DNA of 64,000 nucleotides from Odiellus spinosus (lineage: Eukaryota > Arthropoda > Arachnida > Opiliones > Phalangiidae): contig OY987225.1 of assembly GCA_963920705.1 (NCBI GenBank), forward strand, positions 33,333,458 through 33,397,457, given 5' to 3'. The notes below the pieces were generated by a model. It did not search any database. It was not told the origin of the DNA and worked only from the letters and a program-made list of their open reading frames with translations. Shown piece by piece: positions 11,777-23,391 of this stretch. Positions within the stretch are counted from its first letter, which is position 1, and the number at the start of each line of letters is the position of its first letter. Made by a program: the position numbers and the translations under genes.

Positions 11777-14700
11777 ATGAACCATAATTTGGGTAAACAA
11801 TATCCAATTTCTCTACCTGATATAACTCATACACATCTAATTAATTATTTTTTTCATAGAAAAACCAGGAAACGATAGCCAAGAAATTAGGCGTATTAGG
11901 AGGAGAACGGTACCTAGGACCATAACAAAGTTTGATTCTTATTCCTCGAGCTCTGGTATGGTGTCATATTTGATTTTAATTTTGATTAGTTCTAACTTCT
12001 AATTTGAAACTTTAGCCGGTGAAACGGCTGCGAGTTCAGTTACAACTAGTCAACTCCAAATCAGATCACTAAGTAAAATCCAAACGCCTAGGTCATTAGT
12101 TATAGGTAATCAACGGTGTTTATATTGGTGTAGATGATTTAACTTTATAATTTACGCAATGAGGGCAATTTTTAACAGAGTCATTAATTGAACAACTATG
12201 TTACTACTTTGAAGCTGACCATACTAAAAGAAATATACTATTTCAAAGTAAGTAGTTAAACAATTTCACGAAAGATTTCGAATGATTACACAATCTCTCT
12301 CGCAACAGAAATGTGCCAAAATTTATCTAATTTAAATGTAATTCGTAATAAGAATGAATTATACTCGACGCGAGAAGTTCGCTTCAAATTTCGGGTTGCC
12401 TTCTCAAAATATATCACCGATTTGAAAGCATCGATAGAATTACAATATCCCGATCCACTTAGAACCGTACGTTATTTATAACTGTAAGTTAATTTTAAAT
12501 TTAATAATGTCAAATGACCGTGCAGAACAAAGTAATTTCTTTGCTGCCTGAATGGAATCGACGGTCTTCTTTATCGAGTTGCTTGTATCAATTAAGTGTT
12601 CCTAAAAGTGATTTCTGGGAGTTTAATACTAAGCAGTATGAAAGAGATTTTGAAGAATTGGATATGATTGATAAAGGAGCCTTTGGCGTTGTCTATAAAG
12701 TTTGTTAAAAATTTTGATATCATATACGTTAATCTGCAACTTAAATAGTGATTTTTCTATCAATTCCTTATAGTTTAAATAAGCCTAATCCATTAGTGTT
12801 AATCTATTTCGTGTTAAATCATAAGGAATTGAGAAAAAAATCCTCATTATCAAACTGCATTCTCCCTTTAACTTAGTTTTTGCAATTAGGCGAAAAAAAG
12901 AGTTGAAGATGTTGTCTATGCTGTTAAAAAAATTCCATTTTCCTGCGACAATGATCCTTTGCTTCCCCAAGTAATTAATTTAATCTGACTTGATTAAAGT
13001 CCGCTTTTCTTATTCTAATTTAATTGCTTCTTAAAACTAATTCAGGTGCTTAAAGAGGTGCAATTGTTCGCTAGGCTTTCGCATAACAACGTTGTTGGCT
13101 ATAAAACCGCCTGGATTGAACCCGAATCAGGCTAGTTACAGACTACCATGATTAAAAATAATTCAATGAAGCTTAATTTATTTATTTGAACTGTTTTAGG
13201 CGATGTAGCGCAGTTGTTTGGTTCCAGTGAGGAAATTTCTTCCGAACCTACTCTAGAAAAAAGCGACTCCAAGAAAAATAGTTCATCTAATTCATTTAAT
13301 TGGTATTTTAACTCTTAAACATTTAATTTCTTATGAATAGTTGGCTGATATTTATCCACATTTAAATAAAATAATAGATTAATTAATTTAATTTTAGCAC
13401 TAATTAGAGTAATTAATCTTTAGCTAATAAATATAATTATTTCCTTTCCTAAATACCGAATTATTTTAGGATCAATGGCGATTTTGTCAAAAAAAGTGAC
13501 CCAAACGTAGATGACGCGGCATCAATCAAATCTTTAACAAATTTAGTCGAATCAAAACTAACTGATGAAGAATACGAGGAAATGCTCGATGCTATGTGCG
13601 AGAAATACGATTCCACAGAATTATTGGAAGAAATGAAACTCTCATCGGTCATTAATCCGGATTCAAACTCAAATCGTCAACGTCATTGGTCGGGGGCTAC
13701 GAGCGTCTCTCTCAGCGATTCTGAGCTGGAAAATAATATCGATTCGATAGACTCATTTCCCAAAAGAGACGAGGATTTGTCTTCTTTAGTCACCCTCGTT
13801 CGCAGTACTAGTTTAAATAGAGGAAAAACCATTTGTTTCGATAATGGTGGATTTACAGTCGTAAGTATCGTACTTTATTAAAGGGAGAATTAGGCCTGAT
13901 AACGTAGATTACTTAGTTTAAATCTGTAACTCAGTATTAGACTAGAAATAAATTTTAATCTACCATGAAAATAGGCTTAACAAGGATCCATGAAAAGTAG
14001 TAAGCCTATTCCCAGATTTAAAGTTAAAAAATTATTTCTAGCTTAATATTTGTTTGTTAAAACAATAAAATTGTGTATGATACTCAATTATTTATTTTTT
14101 GCAGAATAAAATGGCTGTACTTTATGTTCAAATGGAACTTTGCGAAAAAAGTTTAAGAAATTGGATTGACGAAAGAAATTCAATGAAACCAGTTGTAGTT
14201 GACGTTAAAAACTCTACTGAAGTATTCAAACAAATTCTTAAAGGAGTTTGTTACGTTCATAGTCAAAATCTGATGCATCGAGATTTGAAGGTACAAAACG
14301 CCGTGTCTAAAATATATTATGTTCGTTTATAAATAAATTCTTTTTGTTCTTTCTTAGCCTCAAAACATCTTATTTGATTATCAAGGCAGAATAAAAATTG
14401 GGGATTTTGGACTAGCGACTGCTTGTTGCGGAAATAAATGCTCGACGGAAGCTTCTAGAAGCACTCGTCATTCTGGCGGCACTGGCCACAAACATTCAAA
14501 AGGAGTGGGAACAAGTCCTTACGCCGCTCCCGAAGTAAGGACCCAAACTAATTACGACTTCAAAGCGGATATGTACAGTTTGGGAGTCATTCTATTGGAA
14601 TTATTCTATTCTTTCGATACTGCGATGGAACGAGCTCGAGTCTTGGATAATCTAACTCTATCGAGACTTCCCCATGATTTTCAACAAAAATATCCCAAAC

Positions 14701-14962
14701 AGGCAAAAATTATACTCGAACTTACAAACTCTGATCCTAATATTCGCCCTGATGCTACTGAAGTTCTAAATTCAACTCTCTTTCTTTCAAAAACGCAGGT
14801 AAGTTGATTTATTTTAAGATAATTAGTTCAAAAACCTCATAATCTTTTCTTTAGATCATTGAACGACAAAAATTGGAAATAAAGCAATTAAAAAAACAAA
14901 ATGCCGATTTACGAAAAGAACTCTTAAAAAAGAGAAAAAGCAATCAAGTGCCAAAAATTTAA
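11777..14962 (+). CDS. EIF2AK1: HRI-type eIF2-alpha kinase (EIF2AK1-like), 13 exons
   Basis: Stress-activated Ser/Thr kinase that phosphorylates eIF2-alpha in the cytosol and lowers translation initiation. My splice model keeps one frame through exons 11777-11792, 11860-11955, 12016-12105, 12179-12247, 12309-12466, 12526-12699, 12890-12970, 13046-13130, 13200-13302, 13470-13860, 14105-14290, 14358-14798 and 14855-14962, giving 665 aa (human HRI is 630). Visible motifs: Gly-rich loop DKGAFGVVYK (about 192-201), VAIK-type Lys in AVKK (214), alpha-C Glu in LKEVQ (232), a long acidic kinase insert (about 257-421), HRDLK (479-483), DFG (499-501), APE (540-542) and MYSLGVILLELF in the C-lobe. The last exon encodes a Lys/Glu/Leu coiled-coil tail as in HRI. 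The insert and this tail favour HRI over PERK, GCN2 or PKR. I do not see the Cys-Pro haem-regulatory motif of vertebrate HRI, so haem control is unproven. The start is the tiny first exon MNHNL; it is the least certain part. One intron (13131-13199) has a GC donor. Confidence 0.9.
12745..12873. mobile_element. Degenerate T2-like element in kinase intron 6
   Basis: Right terminus GCATTCTCCCTTTAA at 12,857-12,871 and internal inverted arms TCAATTCCTTATAGTTTAA / TTAAATCATAAGGAATTGA. It shares these arms with the ALG9 intron element. The left terminus is not recognisable. It ends less than 20 bases before the splice acceptor. Confidence 0.55.
13878..14052. mobile_element. Partial T2-like element in kinase intron 10
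   Basis: Left end TTAAAGGGAGAATTAGGCC begins just after the exon. The interior holds AGGCTTAACAAGGATCCATG, which is related to the centre of the ALG9 intron element. No clean right terminus, so the right boundary given is approximate. Confidence 0.5.
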
Positions 14963-14982
14963 TTAATTTTTATTCGTTTTTT

Positions 14983-14988
14983 AATAAA
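14983..14988 (+). other. Polyadenylation signal AATAAA of the eIF2-alpha kinase gene
   Basis: AATAAA lies about 20 bases after the kinase stop codon, followed by a GT/T-rich stretch, the usual metazoan arrangement. Confidence 0.6.
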
Positions 14989-15076
14989 ATAATTTAAAAT
15001 ATTCAAGTGTTTTATTTCCTTTAACAATTAAAAATAATTCCATCCACATGAAAAATGAAATTCAAATTTTCCTTTT

Positions 15077-15142
15077 AAATTATAACTATAGTTGTCCTAG
15101 TGAACTTGTTTCTTCTCAACCAATAGCGTGTCTTCAAAAGTA
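15077..15142. promoter_or_regulatory. Repeated CCAAT-containing segment upstream of EXOSC6
   Basis: GAACTTGTTTCTTCTCAACC then AATAGCGTG lies about 300 bp upstream of the EXOSC6 start. A diverged copy with the same CCAATAGC core lies about 300 bp upstream of ALG9. It could be a shared promoter module or a dispersed repeat relic. Confidence 0.45.
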
Positions 15143-15413
15143 GCTAATTTGAATAATTTATTACGGATTCTTTTGGTATCCACGGTCAATATATATGTGA
15201 AGTTGGTTTTTCTATGTTAAATCTCAAATTTAGTTGGCAGTCAAATCATTTGGCGCTTCCGGCCTTCCGCTTTGGTAGTCGTCTGCTCTTCCGAATAGAC
15301 GAGATTCAAGCAAGTTGACATCCCTATCCACGTGGTTTGGGTTTAGCGGTTCTTTCTAAACAAATAGTTATTACTATTTAAGTTAATTAAACTTTAATTA
15401 CATTAATTTTAAT

Positions 15414-16722
15414 ATGCCATCTGATAGTAAACGTTTACCTTACCCAGAAGATACACGACCTAGAGAGATATTTCAAACAACTACGAAGAAAAATGTAATT
15501 TTAATAACAACCTTAATGTTTCTTCAAATTAATTTAATTATGGTACTGTTTTGGGTGTTTTACAGCCACTTCTTTCTAAAGATCAAAATAGGAAAGATGG
15601 TAGAAAAGCCGAGGATCTAAGGCCAATCTGTAATTATTTAAAAAGTTTCAATTCTTGGTTTTAACTAATTACCAAGATATCTTTTCTTCCAATAGTTCTA
15701 AGAGTTGGTGTTGTTAGTTCGGCGAAGGGATCAGCGTATCTGGAGCTAAATAAGACCAAAGTTTTATGTTCTGTGTAGGTTTAATTTGAATCACAAACTA
15801 TTTGATGTAGTTAAAAATGTTTAATTCTGGTCCCTTAGATTTGGTCCAAGGGAAACTACTAGAAAACAAGAATTTAGTTTAAATGGGAAACTAAACTGTA
15901 CGTTTAAATTTGCCCCTTTTTCTTGCCCCATTCGTCGTCAGTATCAACAAGATGCTGAAGAAAAAGAACTCTCGACTATTTTAAAGGAAGCCCTTGATCC
16001 CGTTGTTTGTTTGGTAAATTTTCTGACTAAATTAAAAATTATTTTTAAAGTAAAATAATAATTAAACTAAAATGTGTTTAGTTCAAATACCCCAAGTCAA
16101 CGATAGACGTTTTCATACTTGTTATCGAAAATGATGGAAGTCGTAAGTTTACTCATTCAAATCATAATTCTATTTCATATCTGATTAATTTTTTTTTAAT
16201 TCTTATAAATTATTTAGCTTTATCCGCGGCTATTACATGCGCGGGAGCAGCTTTAGCCGATGGTGGAATTGATATGTATGATATCGTCGTTGGTAGTTCA
16301 TTGGTACGTTTAAAAATTGTTCTAAGTTCAAATAATCGTGGTAAAACTCTTAAATTATTTTAATTACAGAAGAGGTTTGGAAATTTGTGTATTTTAGACC
16401 CGACTCTCCATGAAGAGAATTACTCCGAAGATAAGGAGAGTAAGGATAACGTTGGAAGTATGACTTTAGGTTGGATGCCTTCATTGCAACAAGTGGCTAC
16501 CCTCTTTCACAATGGAAATTTCAAACCAGAGGCTTTGTCTCAAGTAATTAATTTATTATTTGACATACTTTTATTATTAAATAATCTCAAAAATTTGACT
16601 TCATTTTTCAGGGTGTTCAAACTTTAATAGAATTTGGTACCAAAACAAGCTCAGTTGTGGAACAATGTTTATCCAAAGCGGTCAAACAAACTACCGAAGT
16701 ATGTAATGAAGATAGAACGTGA
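15414..16722 (+). CDS. EXOSC6: RNA exosome core subunit EXOSC6 / MTR3, 8 exons
   Basis: One of the six RNase PH-like subunits of the eukaryotic exosome ring, which threads RNA to the catalytic subunits for 3'-5' decay and processing in nucleus and cytosol; ring subunits in animals are structural. Exons by my reading: 15414-15494, 15566-15629, about 15696-15774, 15839-16013, 16082-16142, 16218-16303, 16370-16543, 16612-16722, giving about 276 aa (human 272). Recognisable parts in order: [14 protein letters not shown] and TKVLCSV (RNase PH fold start), the CTFKFAPFS strand, [41 protein letters not shown], and [15 protein letters not shown] near the C terminus. The [14 protein letters not shown] segment is diagnostic for MTR3 against RRP41 or RRP46. 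All introns are short GT-AG. The neighbouring genes lie on the same strand but are not functionally linked to it. Confidence 0.9.
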
Positions 16723-17034
16723 ATCTTACCCTTTGAATATAATCAAAACAAAATATATTTGTTTCTGTACAAAATGTTCCATTTTTTTACTTAAAAAACC
16801 TAAGTGGGCTTTGTTTGATTGCGTAAATGGGTCCATTTAGATATTAGAAATATTCTATTTTAGTTTATTTGCATGCGCGATTCCCTTTAAGGGGTAATTT
16901 GGCTATGATTATGCCACGTACAAAAATGTACGACATTTGTTATCATTTTTCAGAAGTCAGTCATTTTTGATTGGTAATACTTAAAAAAATAATTATGTCC
17001 ATGTGAAGAATTAAATTAAAATTTGGCGCCTTAA

Positions 17035-17096
17035 ATTTAAAAGCGCTGCCCTAGGGAACTTGTTTTTTCTCAGCCAATAGCATGCCTTGAAAAGAT
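17035..17096. promoter_or_regulatory. Repeated CCAAT-containing segment upstream of ALG9
   Basis: CTAGGGAACTTGTTTTTTCT, then CAGCCAATAGCATGCCTTG, matches the segment upstream of EXOSC6 at most positions, with similar spacing to the start codon. Confidence 0.45.
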
Positions 17097-17376
17097 ACAA
17101 TAGAATTTAATGGCCTTCACATAATCCAAAGCGCTCTTGTTTATTGTAATTTCAGTAATTAAAACTTAAAAATTATGGATAAACCAATTCCAAATATTTC
17201 AAAATGTTGGCTTAAACAAAACTTCAATCTTCAATTAATTTTATAATAGATCACATCTGTTTTTAAATTTAAAACCCACGGTAGAATTCTGCTTTAAATA
17301 TCTTACACAGATGGCGACATAAAGGAAATTTCTGAAAAGGTGATAAGGTCAAGTTGGAATGGGATGAAAAAAAGCA

Positions 17377-20300
17377 ATGGGTCGTGCAAGTCGAGTTCGT
17401 CCTGTATCTTCGAAAGATTTAGTTAAGCGTAGTAATAATAAACATTTTGACACTTCAAATACGGTCAAAGTGACCCATATTAGGTAATTTATTAATTATA
17501 CATGTAAAACCCGCCAATTAGTTGCTTAATTATTACGAATAATCTGAAAAAGCACTAGGGGTTATGAACAAGGCTTAACTATGCCTACTTGTCAAAAAGA
17601 TGGGGGAAAATCAAATAGCATGGGGACCCATGGGTATGGGAGTTTAACCTGATTTTAGAATTTAGACCAAAAACTTCAGTTTCATTTTTCGATTTAATAA
17701 GTTCTTTTCATAATTTACAGAAATGAATTGCAAAATTCGCAAGATACGAAATATGTGGCTGAAACCCCGTGTCCACGATCTCTAACGGCTTTAAAACTTC
17801 TATTCTCCGCAACATTATGCTCGGTTGTATGGATGGGTATATCTGATTGCGATGAAACTTATAACTACTGGGAACCTGTGAGTACTTTGTTTTTTTACTT
17901 ATTGTTAGGGGGTTGTCTATACTTTAATGCCAACAACAATATTTCGATTGAAGACTCATCTCTTGATCCATGGAACTGGATTTCAAACGTGGGAATACTC
18001 TCCCATTTATTCCTTAAGATCCTACCTTTATTTGTGGCCTCAAGCCTTAATTGGGAAACTATGCTTACAGATTTTTAATTTAAATAAGGTATATATATTT
18101 CATCGAGAAATTCTTACGTTAATATAAACCTTAAGGTTAAAATGTGTCATTAATATTCAGATCTCAACTTTCTACACTATAAGATTATTTTTGGGATTTA
18201 TATCCGCTTTATGTCAGCTATATTTTTACCAGTATGTAAAACTCAATCATAAATCCCCTTTCGTTTCAATTTAGTTCTATAAATGCATCAAATTTTGCAT
18301 TTTTTTAGAGGAATTTGTAAAACATTTGGTTTTAACGTTGGACGATTAACTTTAGCCTTTCTAATGTTCTCGACTGGCATGTTTATATCATCAACGGCTT
18401 ATTTGCCAAGTTCTTTCGCCATGTATACAACAATGCTAGCCTTCGGGTCGTGGTTTCAAGACAAAAACCAGGTTCGATCAACTTTTACTCAATATCCTTT
18501 AGGCAAGAATATTGATCGCAAACCCTTTCAGTTTACAATTTTATCTGTGGCACTGGGAGCTATTGTTGGCTGGCCATTCGCAGTCTTAACTGGGTATTAT
18601 AATTTCGCCCTGAAATTTCCTATGTTTACAAATATTCAATGGTCATCCTGCCCATTTGAACCTTTGAAACTTACAAAACCCAATTTTATTTAGAGTTCCG
18701 CTAGCATTCAATATGGTTTTTATTCAAAAACGAATACGATATTTCATAATCTGGTCCATAATATCCCTTCTTTTGTTTCTGGCAAGTTTTACGAGTCACT
18801 TTTTCATTATTTTCTACACCTTTGTGTTTTTTTCCTAAAGTTTAGAGCCTCTTTTTTTGCCTAGATTCCAACTGTATTGGTTGATAGTTATCACTACGGC
18901 CGTCTCGTAGTAGCGCCATTTAATATTATCACGTATAATGTGTTTTCCAAACACGGTCCCGATATATATGGTAGAGATTTTTGAGTTTTTCAAATCATCC
19001 AGTCCCAAAATCAGAGTTAATTTTTGCGAATTCATTTAGGAGTGGAACCGTGGACGTTCTACTTTCTCAATGGCTTTCTAAACTTTAACTTTGTCTTTAT
19101 CTTTGCTCTGATTTCTGCGCCAATTGTGGTAAAACCTAGTTATCTTACGATTCTATCTTTAAAGGGAGAATAAAGCGCGACAATGAGAGATTTTCATTCT
19201 ATTCCTTATTGTTTAAGTAAAACTAATCGAATAGTTCAATTCCAAGCTTGAAAACAATTAAATTTCTCAGAAAGTAGGCTTAACAAGTCTCTGAACAAGG
19301 AGCAAAAGCACGAGCTTCTTCAGTCTAGGAGATATTAAACTTTCCATGGATCCCTGTTAAGCCTGCTTCCCGGATAAGTTAAAAATTGAATTCTATCTAT
19401 CGAACTAGGTCCTTTAAACTATAAGGAATCGATAAAAAAACACTTGTTAGTTTTCATTCTCCCTTTAAGTCATACCTTTCTCTAACTATATTTGTACCCA
19501 TTTGTAGTTAATCTATTATACTGGGGCTAAGTCATCGATTTACGTACAAAATAGCCTCTTGACGCTAACTTCCATGTACTTGTGGATGGCTGTGTTTTTT
19601 ACACGACCTCACAAAGTTCGTTAAAACAAATTAAATTTACTTACCATTCCCCCCTTTTTTTTAAATCAAAGATTTTACTAAATTGTAGGAAGAAAGGTTT
19701 TTATTTCCTATCTACCCTTTGATATGTTTATCAAGCGCAATTACCCTTGATTGTTTAAAAGTAAGCTAGATTAATCCCGTTATTTATAAGACAACTCCAA
19801 CCTCTAATTAATATTCCAACCCCCCTTTTCTACTCAAGAAATTAATATTGCACCTTTGGAAACGTAAAATAACCTCGAAAATGATTGATTACACCACTAT
19901 AATGATTCTTATCATCACTTCCTCACTTTCCCTCTCCAGATCCGTCATTTTGTATAAAGGTTTTAGTTCAATATTTTAATTACGGTCTGGTTTAGAAGGC
20001 AAATATTCATTTCAACTTTGAAACTGTTAGGATATCGCGCTCCGATCGAGGTGTTTCTCGAAACAAACTCTCAAATGCGAGAAAAAACTTTGGAATCAAA
20101 TAATATCGAACGAAATTTGTGCGTAGGAAAAGAATGGCATAGATTTCCATCTAGTTTTTTTCTTCCTGATGGGTAAAATATTCAAATTCAATATTTGAAA
20201 CCGTTTTTAAAGGGAAAGTCTCATCAAAATTATTATTTTTGCGAAACCAGTAACAAATATTATATTGGAGCTATCGAAATAAGTCTTAATTTAGCTATAC

Positions 20301-21508
20301 AAGGTTTATGTCTAATTATTTGACCTTCAGTGTCTTCCCCACAGAGCCTAAAGATCCCTTTAAATAATAATAATAAGAGAATAATTAAAAGTTCCGATTC
20401 TAAGTGAAAGGGGAAAATTTGGACAGTAGATTTTTAGCGAAACAAGTTAACCATTAATTTTTGGATTCTAATATCTTCTTCAAACAAGTTTAATCAGATT
20501 TAATTAGATTAAACCGGCTAATTACGCCTCATCTGAAAACCTTAAAAAAATTACATGGCAGTATCCCTTTAAATATATATCTGAAAATGAGGCTTTTCCT
20601 TTTAATATTGCAATACCAATTTGAAATTTAGTTTCAATTCAAATTAGATGGAAACTTCAATTCTTGAAGTCCGAATTTAAGGGTCAACTTCCTCAACCAT
20701 TTTCGAATAACGCTCATCCAACTTCGTACATTCCCCAAAATATGAATGATTTAAATTTGGAAGAAGTTAGTCGATATGTAAGAAACCACTTTGGAATTTT
20801 TACCCCTAACCCTCTCGATCAAATTAAAAACCAAATTTAAACCTACGTTGAATTTCGTTTTTAGATCGCTTACAATCAATGCGACTATCTTTTTGATTCT
20901 GATTTTCCGTACGAATCTAAACTCGAACCGAGATACGCTAGAGACAAGGAACGTTGGCGTAAATTAGCAACTGTTCCTTTTCTCAACAACCAAAAGTAAG
21001 ATTTTTAATTATTTTTGGTGTTTTTTACGCAATATACTTGAAAGATAACGAATCCTCAGACTTGGAAAACATTTAAATATTAGTTAATTTAGAACTATTG
21101 CGTTTTGAAGAAAAATAATTAGTAAATATCCAAGAAATAAAATTCCAACATAATTTAAAGGGGTAATGAAGCCTTGATGCGCAAGATTTTATATCCTGAA
21201 AAAAAATTTAATTTTCTAAATTTTGAAACTAACAAAACCCTAAAAAATTACTCTGTGAATTATTTGAACACTCGTTTTTACTTAGTTTTTATTCAACCCC
21301 CTTTAGAATATATAATTTTTCACATTAACGTTATGTTGCTGCCAAAAAATGGATGATTTTGAGTTCGTTTTTCTTCGTACTTTTTTTTAAATACTTTTAC
21401 AGATCGTCAAAATGGTTTCGATCTTTCTACGTACCCTATTTTACAGAAACAAAGTGCAGTTTCATAGATTATAATATTTTAAAAGATGTAATACGCAATG
21501 AAAAGTAA
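17377..21508 (+). CDS. ALG9: ALG9 alpha-1,2-mannosyltransferase, 16 exons
   Basis: ER-membrane GT22 enzyme that uses dolichyl-phosphate mannose to add the seventh and ninth mannoses of the dolichol-linked oligosaccharide for N-glycosylation. Exons: 17377-17483, 17721-17877, 17954-18088, 18161-18231, 18309-18471, 18532-18593, 18694-18781, 18865-18970, 19040-19128, 19508-19615, 19689-19760, 19839-19959, 20031-20172, 20648-20777, 20865-20995, 21403-21508. They splice to 595 aa with stop TAA (human about 611). Family landmarks: DCDETYNYWEP (78-88), with the acidic first-lumenal-loop motif of GT22; GFQTWEYSP (97-105); STGMFISSTAYLPSSF; VLVDSYHYGRLVVAPFNI; EPWTFYFLNGFLNFNF; RPHKEERFLFPIYPL; the lumenal tail block CVGKEWHRFPSSFFLPD; and CDYLFD. 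Many hydrophobic helices are apparent. The intron after exon 7 uses a GC donor. A T2-like MITE sits in the intron before exon 10. The gene is complete. Confidence 0.95.
19159..19468. mobile_element. T2/Kolobok-like MITE in an ALG9 intron (310 bp)
   Basis: Ends TTAAAGGGAGAAT and ATTCTCCCTTTAA, that is TTAA target plus AGGGAGAAT inverted ends. Second inverted arms (ATTCCTTATTGTTTAA / TTTAAACTATAAGGAAT) and a central palindrome around GGATCC. It lies wholly in the intron between ALG9 exons 9 and 10. TTAAAGGRR ends are the published signature of T2-type MITEs of the Kolobok superfamily. Confidence 0.8.
20486..20541. mobile_element. Fragment of inverted-repeat element E
   Basis: TTTAATCAGATTTAA... 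followed by AACCGGCTAATTACGC and CATCTGAAAA matches the right half of the element near 3.4 kb. It lies in the ALG9 intron before exon 14. Confidence 0.65.
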
Positions 21509-21579
21509 AAGATATACGTTTGCGGAGTAACTTTTATCTTTTTTGGGGGTGTATTTTCAGTTTTTCAATAATTTTTCAC

Positions 21580-21585
21580 AATAAA
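21580..21585 (+). other. Polyadenylation signal AATAAA of ALG9
   Basis: AATAAA about 70 bases after the ALG9 stop codon. Confidence 0.5.
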
Positions 21586-22829
21586 ATTTGGTTATAAAGG
21601 GCTGCTGGAACAATTCAAATCCTTTTCTTTAATACCGTTACACTGTATAGCCTAAAATGATAAAAAATATTGCGTTTATGAAATGTGACTATCGTTTTCT
21701 CCATATTGTAGCGTAAAAAAATTATAAAACCTTATTTTGGGCCTATATTTATGTACATATATAGACACTTTAATTTTATTTACTGACCTAATCAACTAGA
21801 AAGGGATCCAATGAAGAAGAGTAACGTTTAATTTTTTTAATCGATTAGGAGTGGTGAAATTTTCTTAAAGTTTTTTAAAACTTAACGAAGCTGCTATTTG
21901 AGCAACCACTGAGTCTCGTTCATATATACTCCTAAAATAGTTTTGTTATGTTTCAATTTAGATAAATTGGTTCACACTAGAAATTTTTAAACCGGTTTTA
22001 AGGTCAGATTGTAAATTTTTGGGAACAGAGAAAACCGTTTTAAAGTCTCTAGCGTGATCAAATCCATGTTAGAAATCAATTTGGCTAAGTTGCTTCGGTT
22101 CGAATCACTCTGGGAGAAAAAATTTCCCACCTGTCTATTTTTGAAAATATAATAATTGGATTTGAGCGTGCTAAGCCTTTTTTGTTAATTTTAAATTACC
22201 GAGAAACGTGAGTTTTATTAATGTTTTTGTAAATATTTCAAGGTTTCTAATCTATAAAATTAAAAAATTAAATTTACTCATTTCATTATCCCTTGAACTT
22301 AAAAACCAAAGATTAATTTTAGGTTGGTTGTTTTTATTTTTTCTACAAATATTCAAATACCAAATATATTTACATATAACGACTTTAAATCAAAAATTCG
22401 TTTTTTTTTTAAAGCTAACGATTATACACACGTAGAATTAGAATTTTAATTATAGAAGATAGGCTTTTAAAGGTTAATTTAATTAGTTTTGATCTTATTC
22501 GAGGGGAAGGTGGGCAAAAAGGGTTTCATAAATAATATACACTGATTCTAATTTAAATAAAAGATTTAGTGGTAGAAATGCGGGGTTTAAACGCTGTTGA
22601 TACAACAGATTACGATCTTTTTATATAGTTATTAGAAATAAAATTAAAGACGCAAATTAGATATTTCAATAAAAATATTTAAAAAATGAAAAATGAATTC
22701 ATACACGTTACATTGAAATAGTTATTATATAATAAATGCCAGTTTAATTTTGTTTTTGGATTTAAGTTATGCGAAAAAACATTTTCACGTGATATTGGGT
22801 TTTTTTTAATTCATAAATAAGTTCAAGTG
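21586..22829. other. Gene-free stretch between ALG9 and RSF1
   Basis: Convergent intergenic DNA, AT-rich; short frames here have no recognisable similarity or splice context. Confidence 0.5.
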
Positions 22830-23200
22830 TTGGCCCGATATCTGTAATATCGATACTGATATCAAGGTTTTACCGATATTTTTGGTTTTGACATCACTTT
22901 GTTTTTGGTGCAAAATTTATGAAACCTCAAATTTTCCAGCCAAAAAACTGATGTCACGAGAGTCCTCTATATTAGAATATTAGTTATTTAGATTTTAAAC
23001 TTTGATATTGGTAAAACATCCATATCCCTAAGCAATAGTGTCATTTCTCACTCGAAATTCAAAATTACGCGCTAAAAAATGACATCAAAAGCGCCATTCT
23101 TTATAGAATATTGGTTATTTAAACGCGAAAATACAATATCGGTAAAACTTCCCTATCAGTAATCGATACCAATGTCATATCGGTTCAAACCGTCACTATA
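22830..23200. repeat. Degenerate direct duplication downstream of RSF1
   Basis: Two diverged units of about 135 bp share TAGAATATTAGTTATTTA and GATATTGGTAAAACATCC-like stretches and a GACATCA block. It lies between the convergent ALG9 and RSF1 ends. Confidence 0.5.
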
Positions 23201-23391
23201 AATAACCTTAGAGAGATTTTAATTACGCTTTCTTAATTCAATAATTGTAAATTAAACGTTTCGAAAATACTCTTCCCATAATTTTTTACAACACTTTAAT
23301 ATTTAAAATTTAATTTTTTTTTTTTTTCATTTCATCTAAAACAATACTAAAATATAATTAAATCGCCCTGTAGTTTTTTTAGTTTTGAGTT

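Noticed and set aside
12514..12525. ATG at 12514 as the start of the kinase gene
   Set aside because: These bases are intron just before a splice acceptor; five upstream exons continue the frame to a Met at 11777.
22098..22106. GGTTCGAATC and a similar site at 50,400 as tRNA T-loops
   Set aside because: No cloverleaf can be drawn around either site; the second lies inside a MITE.
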